A stretch of DNA of 64,000 nucleotides from positions 1 through 64,000 of the forward strand of contig JABWBQ010000009.1 in the NCBI GenBank assembly GCA_013360395.1, read 5' to 3'. The DNA comes from Flavobacteriales bacterium. GTDB lineage: Bacteria > Bacteroidota > Bacteroidia > Flavobacteriales_F > PHOS-HE28. Of this stretch, positions 61,064-64,000 are shown piece by piece; position 1 is the first letter of the stretch, and each line of letters opens with the position of its first letter. Position numbers and translations under genes: made by a program. A model generated the notes under the pieces. That model made no database searches. It had not been told where the DNA came from and saw only the letters and a program-made list of their open reading frames with translations.

Positions 61064-61564
61064 TCAGGGGGGCAGCACGACGGGGCCCGTGTTCACCGTG
61101 TTGCTCTCGTGCAGGGCCCGGTCCACCAGCCGCACCGTGTAGCGCACCGTGTCGTACGGCGTGTTCGGCACCGTGGGCCACGGGGTGAGGGCCACGGCCA
61201 GCTCGCCTTCCAGCGTCTTGTCCTGCCCGGTGGGCGCGATCACGGGGATGCGGTAGTACAGCGGCAGCAGCAGCGTCGGTCGCACCCATGCGCCGTTCTG
61301 CCGCTCCTCGTATTCGACGAACAGGTTGTAGAACCACGGGGCCACATCGAACGGCGGAAGTGTGTCGCCCTGCCCGAGCCCGATGTCCCCGTCACCATCG
61401 GTGAAGGTGATCACCAGCGAGGCCGAATCGCCGTGCGTGGTGAACGACTTGAACGCGATGTGCGGCTCCACGGGGAACTCCTCGGAACGCTGGCAGCCCG
61501 CAGCGAGCAGGAGCACCGCAAGCGCTCCGGCTACCTTTGTCGGCAAGGTCGCGAACCTGTGCAT
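61064..61564 (-). CDS. Hypothetical lipoprotein
   Basis: The 166-aa protein has a lipoprotein signal (AVLLLAAGC, Cys24) and a beta-rich domain with an FTDGDGDIGLGQGD loop that could bind calcium. Related short DGDGDIG lipoproteins occur in Bacteroidota without known function. It starts 35 nt from the divergent LuxE-like gene; its -7 element TAGTTTTG lies 5 nt upstream. Confidence 0.7.
   Translation of the reverse strand: MHRFATLPTKVAGALAVLLLAAGCQRSEEFPVEPHIAFKSFTTHGDSASLVITFTDGDGDIGLGQGDTLPPFDVAPWFYNLFVEYEERQNGAWVRPTLLLPLYYRIPVIAPTGQDKTLEGELAVALTPWPTVPNTPYDTVRYTVRLVDRALHESNTVNTGPVVLPP
61532..61539 (+). promoter_or_regulatory. -7 element TACCTTTG inside the lipoprotein gene
   Basis: A perfect plus-strand match lies within the first codons of the divergent lipoprotein gene, 59 nt before the LuxE-like ATG. 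Confidence 0.45.
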
Positions 61565-61569
61565 CGCTC

Positions 61570-61577
61570 CAAAACTA
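61570..61577 (-). promoter_or_regulatory. -7 element TAGTTTTG of the lipoprotein gene
   Basis: A perfect minus-strand match, 5 nt before the start codon at 61564. Confidence 0.55.
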
Positions 61578-61598
61578 CGGCACCCGGCGCCGGCGGCC

Positions 61599-62597
61599 AT
61601 GGTCGATGAAGCCTGGTCCACGTGGATGGACCGGCCCTTCGCCGTGGATGGCCCCGAGGCCTTCAACGCGCTGGCGCTCGATCTATTTCGTCTGCACGCC
61701 GCGCGCAACCCGGTGTACCGTGCCTTCCTGGAGGGTCTCCGCGTGGTGCCCGACCGGGTGGCCACGGTGGAGGCCATCCCGTTCCTGCCCATCCAGACCT
61801 TCCGCGACCACCGGGTGTTGCTGGAGGGGCTCGCGCCGGCGTTGACCTTCGCCAGCAGCGGCACCACGGCCACCGTCACCGCACGCCACCATGTGCCCTG
61901 GCCCGCGCTCTACGAACGATCGTTCCTGACCGCCTTCCGGCGCTTCCTGGGCGATCCGCGGGCGTGGCGCATCATCGGGCTGCTGCCGGCGTACATGGAC
62001 CGGCCGGACAGCTCGCTGGTCCACATGGCCCATCGCCTGGTGGCGTTGTCCGGCGATCCGTGGGGCGGCCTCTTCAGGGACCGGTACGACCAGGTGGCCG
62101 AGCTGCTGCGGCGATCGGAGGCGGAAGGTCGGAAGACCCTGCTCCTGGGTGTGCCCTTCGCCCTGCTGGACCTGGCCGAGCAGCACCCCATGCCGCTGCG
62201 GCACGTGCACATCGTGGAGACCGGCGGCATGAAGGGGCGACGGCCCGAACTGGTGCGCGAGGACCTGCACGCGCGGTTGCGGAGCGCTTTCGGCGTGGCG
62301 CGCGTGGGCGGCGAGTACGGCATGACCGAGCTGATGAGCCAGGCCTGGAGCGATGGTGCGGGCCGCTACCACTGTCCGCCCTGGATGGCCGTGCGCATCC
62401 GCGAGGTGAATGATCCGCGCAGCACCCAGGCCCACGGCCGCACCGGGGGCATCGACATCATCGATCTGTGCAACGTCGCCAGCTGTCCGTTCATCGGCAC
62501 CCAGGACCTGGGGCGCACCCATGCGGACGGCGGCTTCGAGGTGCTGGGCCGCTTCGACCACAGCGATGTGCGCGGCTGCAACCTGCTGTTCGCCTGA
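61599..62597 (+). CDS. LuxE/PaaK-like acyl-protein synthetase
   Basis: The 332-aa protein resembles the LuxE acyl-protein synthetase branch of the adenylate-forming superfamily: IPFLPIQTFRDHRVLL, the AMP/phosphate loop FASSGTTATVTARHHV, VETGGMKGRRPELVRED and GGEYGMTELMSQAW, then DLCNVASCPFIGTQDLGR. No lux genes are present; in Bacteroidota such proteins occur singly and probably activate an acyl group for transfer. Substrate unknown. Start ATG 61599; ATG 61626 is an alternative. Confidence 0.8.
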   Translation: MVDEAWSTWMDRPFAVDGPEAFNALALDLFRLHAARNPVYRAFLEGLRVVPDRVATVEAIPFLPIQTFRDHRVLLEGLAPALTFASSGTTATVTARHHVPWPALYERSFLTAFRRFLGDPRAWRIIGLLPAYMDRPDSSLVHMAHRLVALSGDPWGGLFRDRYDQVAELLRRSEAEGRKTLLLGVPFALLDLAEQHPMPLRHVHIVETGGMKGRRPELVREDLHARLRSAFGVARVGGEYGMTELMSQAWSDGAGRYHCPPWMAVRIREVNDPRSTQAHGRTGGIDIIDLCNVASCPFIGTQDLGRTHADGGFEVLGRFDHSDVRGCNLLFA

Positions 62598-62600
62598 AGG

Positions 62601-63215
62601 TCAAAGCTCCTCGGCCACCACCTCGCGCACGCCGGGCACCATCTGCCGCAGCAGGTTCTCCACGCCGCCCTTGAGGGTCACCATGCTGCTCGGGCATCCG
62701 CTGCACGAGCCGCGCAGCGTCACGGTGACCACCCCGTCGCGGAAGGAGCGGAAGGCGATATGGCCCCCATCACCCTCCACGGCCGGGCGCACATATTCAT
62801 CCAGCACGGCGATGATGCGCTCCTCCTCCGCACCCGCGGGCTCCGCATGACCCATGCTCCGGTCGTTGGCCACGGCCAGCTCCAGCGCGGGCACATCCGC
62901 ATACAGCACACGGCCGTCGGTGCGCAGATGCTCCTGGATGAACTCGCGCAGCTCCAGGTGCACCATGTCCCAGCTCACGATGTCGTTCTTGGTGACGGTG
63001 ACGAAGTTGCCGCCGATGAGCACCCCGGTGGTCATGGGCAGGTTGAAGACCTTCTCGGCCAACGGCGACACCCCCTGGGCCTGCTCGGGCGAGAGGAACT
63101 CCAGCACCTGGCCTTCGGGCAGCAGGGGCACGCTGCTCACAAAGCGCATGGTGGCCGGGTTGGGGGTCATCTCGGCGTACACCGATGCGGGCGGACGGTT
63201 CGCGGGCTGTGCCAT
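62601..63215 (-). CDS. Two-domain Nfu-type Fe-S scaffold protein
   Basis: The 204-aa protein has an N-terminal Nfu_N domain (about 12-100, TPNPATMRFVSS...LIGGNFVTVTKND) and a C-terminal NifU domain with the CxxC iron site in RGSCSGCPSSMVTLKGG. It takes part in Fe-S cluster assembly or transfer, together with the single-domain Nfu/Mrp pair at 49.7-51.0 kb. The -7 box TACCTTTG ends 4 nt before the ATG. Confidence 0.93.
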   Translation of the reverse strand: MAQPANRPPASVYAEMTPNPATMRFVSSVPLLPEGQVLEFLSPEQAQGVSPLAEKVFNLPMTTGVLIGGNFVTVTKNDIVSWDMVHLELREFIQEHLRTDGRVLYADVPALELAVANDRSMGHAEPAGAEEERIIAVLDEYVRPAVEGDGGHIAFRSFRDGVVTVTLRGSCSGCPSSMVTLKGGVENLLRQMVPGVREVVAEEL

Positions 63216-63219
63216 GGGG

Positions 63220-63227
63220 CAAAGGTA
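63220..63227 (-). promoter_or_regulatory. -7 element TACCTTTG of the Nfu gene
   Basis: A perfect minus-strand match, 4 nt before the start at 63215. Confidence 0.6.
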
Positions 63228-63297
63228 GCGGGCCCGCCAGGCGGTTGGGATCACAAGAAGACCCGCGGACAGGGCGTGCCGCACGGGGCCCGGCCGC

Positions 63298-63305
63298 TAC
63301 CTTTG
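63298..63305 (+). promoter_or_regulatory. -7 element TACCTTTG
   Basis: A perfect match, 6 nt before the ATG at 63312. It is back-to-back with the Nfu promoter. Confidence 0.6.
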
Positions 63306-63311
63306 CACACG

Positions 63312-63710
63312 ATGAAGGCCCTGCGCCGGGAGCGATGGATGCATGCCGCGCTGGCAGTGCTGCTGGTGCTGGCCACGTCGGTGCCCGTGCTTTCGCGCAT
63401 GACCTGCCTGGAAGGCGGTCACAGCCGGCTCATGGTGGGCGACAGCGAGGATTGCTGCCCTACAGGAGAGGATACCGAGGGCGCCACGGTGAAGGCCCAA
63501 TGCTGCGTGACCACGACGGCACAGGCCGCCCGCGATGCCTACGTACCCACCGCGGCGCTGGCCATGGCCACGGCCGATGACGGTGCCCTGCCGACCCCGC
63601 CCCTGGTGGTGATGGCCGCGGAAAGGACCGTGGTCGCCATGCCGGGCACGAGGCCACCGCCCCTGCCCGTGCTGGAACGGCTGGCACGGCTCCAGGTGCT
63701 TCGGATCTGA
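63312..63710 (+). CDS. Small exported Cys-rich protein, HYC_CC_PP-like
   Basis: The 132-aa protein has a membrane or signal segment (about 11-28) and then TC-x-EGGH, EDCCPTG and QCCV, with a Pro-rich RPPPLPVLERLARLQVLRI ending. The CC pairs and PPPL...LRI ending resemble the HYC_CC_PP family of Bacteroidota, whose genes commonly precede metal-related TonB receptors; the leading HYC is MTC here. A TonB receptor gene follows 69 nt later, fitting that context. Metal handling is inferred. Confidence 0.6.
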   Translation: MKALRRERWMHAALAVLLVLATSVPVLSRMTCLEGGHSRLMVGDSEDCCPTGEDTEGATVKAQCCVTTTAQAARDAYVPTAALAMATADDGALPTPPLVVMAAERTVVAMPGTRPPPLPVLERLARLQVLRI

Positions 63711-63779
63711 TCGTCGGACAACAGGAGGTGTGCGGCCACAGGCCGCCTTGGTCCCCATTGTCCCATCGATCGATCCCTC

Positions 63780-64000
63780 ATGAAACAACAACTCGATAAA
63801 ACCTTCCTCATCCTTGCGCTCCTGTGGTCCTGGACGGCCGCCGCGCAGGATGTCCCCGTCACCGGCACGGTGCGCTCCGCGGCCGATGGCGCCCTGCTGC
63901 CCTACGCCACGGTGGGCTGGGCCGGCACGGTGACGGCCACCACCACCGACACGGCCGGGCACTTCGCCCTGCCGGCACCGGCCAGCTGGCCCGCCACGCT
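63780..64000 (+). CDS. TonB-dependent receptor, N-terminal part (3' end outside the window)
   Basis: The first 73 codons encode a signal peptide (FLILALLWSWTAAAQ) and the start of a carboxypeptidase-regulatory-like domain (TGTVRSAADGALLPYATV, TDTAGHFAL), the usual N-terminus of Bacteroidota TonB-dependent receptors. The plug and barrel lie beyond the window. Co-transcription with the preceding HYC_CC_PP-like gene is likely. Confidence 0.75.
   Translation, partial: MKQQLDKTFLILALLWSWTAAAQDVPVTGTVRSAADGALLPYATVGWAGTVTATTTDTAGHFALPAPASWPAT

Overview
The window reads as chromosomal DNA of a high-GC member of the Bacteroidota, most likely a Flavobacteriia-type lineage. Evidence: four proteins end in type IX secretion (T9SS) sorting domains; gldB and gldC lie next to nadE; there are CarboxypepD_reg/TonB receptors, a PorT-family barrel, HmuY-like haem proteins and LytS/LytTR signalling. 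Starts lack Shine-Dalgarno sites but are preceded by the Bacteroidota -7 element TAnnTTTG or its variant TAnnTTCG, often only 4-10 nt before the start codon. No rRNA, tRNA, CRISPR array, prophage or intact insertion sequence was seen.

Layout. 1-8.0 kb: end of a T9SS protein, a 1054-aa secreted IgGFc-like/T9SS protein, a MuiA-like DUF4139 protein, a degenerate metallo-beta-lactamase-fold protein and a FecA-like TonB receptor. 8.0-11.4 kb: an RRM RNA-binding protein with a strong terminator, then a second TonB-type barrel. 11.4-15.9 kb (minus): a haem-uptake operon with a T9SS-sorted HmuY-like protein, a TonB receptor and an HmuY-like lipoprotein. 16.0-18.1 kb: a histidine kinase/OmpR-type regulator pair. 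18.1-23.2 kb: a TPR-LytS kinase with an apparent frameshift and a LytTR regulator, enclosing three small exported or unknown proteins, a duplicated upstream region and a 270-bp heptamer repeat.

23.3-39.6 kb (minus): the dcw cell-wall/division cluster in the order mraZ-rsmH-ftsL-ftsI-murE-mraY-murD-[murD C-domain paralogue]-ftsW-murG-murC-ftsQ-ftsA-ftsZ-yqeY, mostly with 4-nt overlaps or short gaps. It lacks murF and begins with a promoter overlapped by three 10-bp-spaced MraZ-type boxes. The stand-alone MurD C-terminal-domain gene is the most unusual gene here.

39.9-46.6 kb: an alpha/beta hydrolase and EngB GTPase, a 155-bp MITE-like element, gldB-gldC divergent from a PorT-like barrel gene through interlocked promoters, nadE, a DUF4421 barrel and a coiled-coil protein. 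46.7-51.0 kb (minus): 2-oxoacid:ferredoxin oxidoreductase korA-korB and the Fe-S genes mrp-nfu. 51.1-54.1 kb (minus): a STAS-like protein, an alkyltransferase-like protein without the acceptor cysteine, an LVIVD-repeat T9SS protein and trmB. 54.2-60.0 kb: a glycosyltransferase, a secreted endonuclease and a 1129-aa FG-GAP/ASPIC-UnbV lipoprotein. 60.0-64.0 kb: an orphan PhoR-like kinase, a lipoprotein, a LuxE-like protein, a two-domain Nfu scaffold, a HYC_CC_PP-like small protein and the start of another TonB receptor.

Together these are housekeeping wall/division, Fe-S and electron-transfer genes mixed with a Bacteroidota cell-envelope repertoire (T9SS cargo, TonB receptors, gliding lipoproteins). 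Family calls come from motif recognition by eye; no database search was run.
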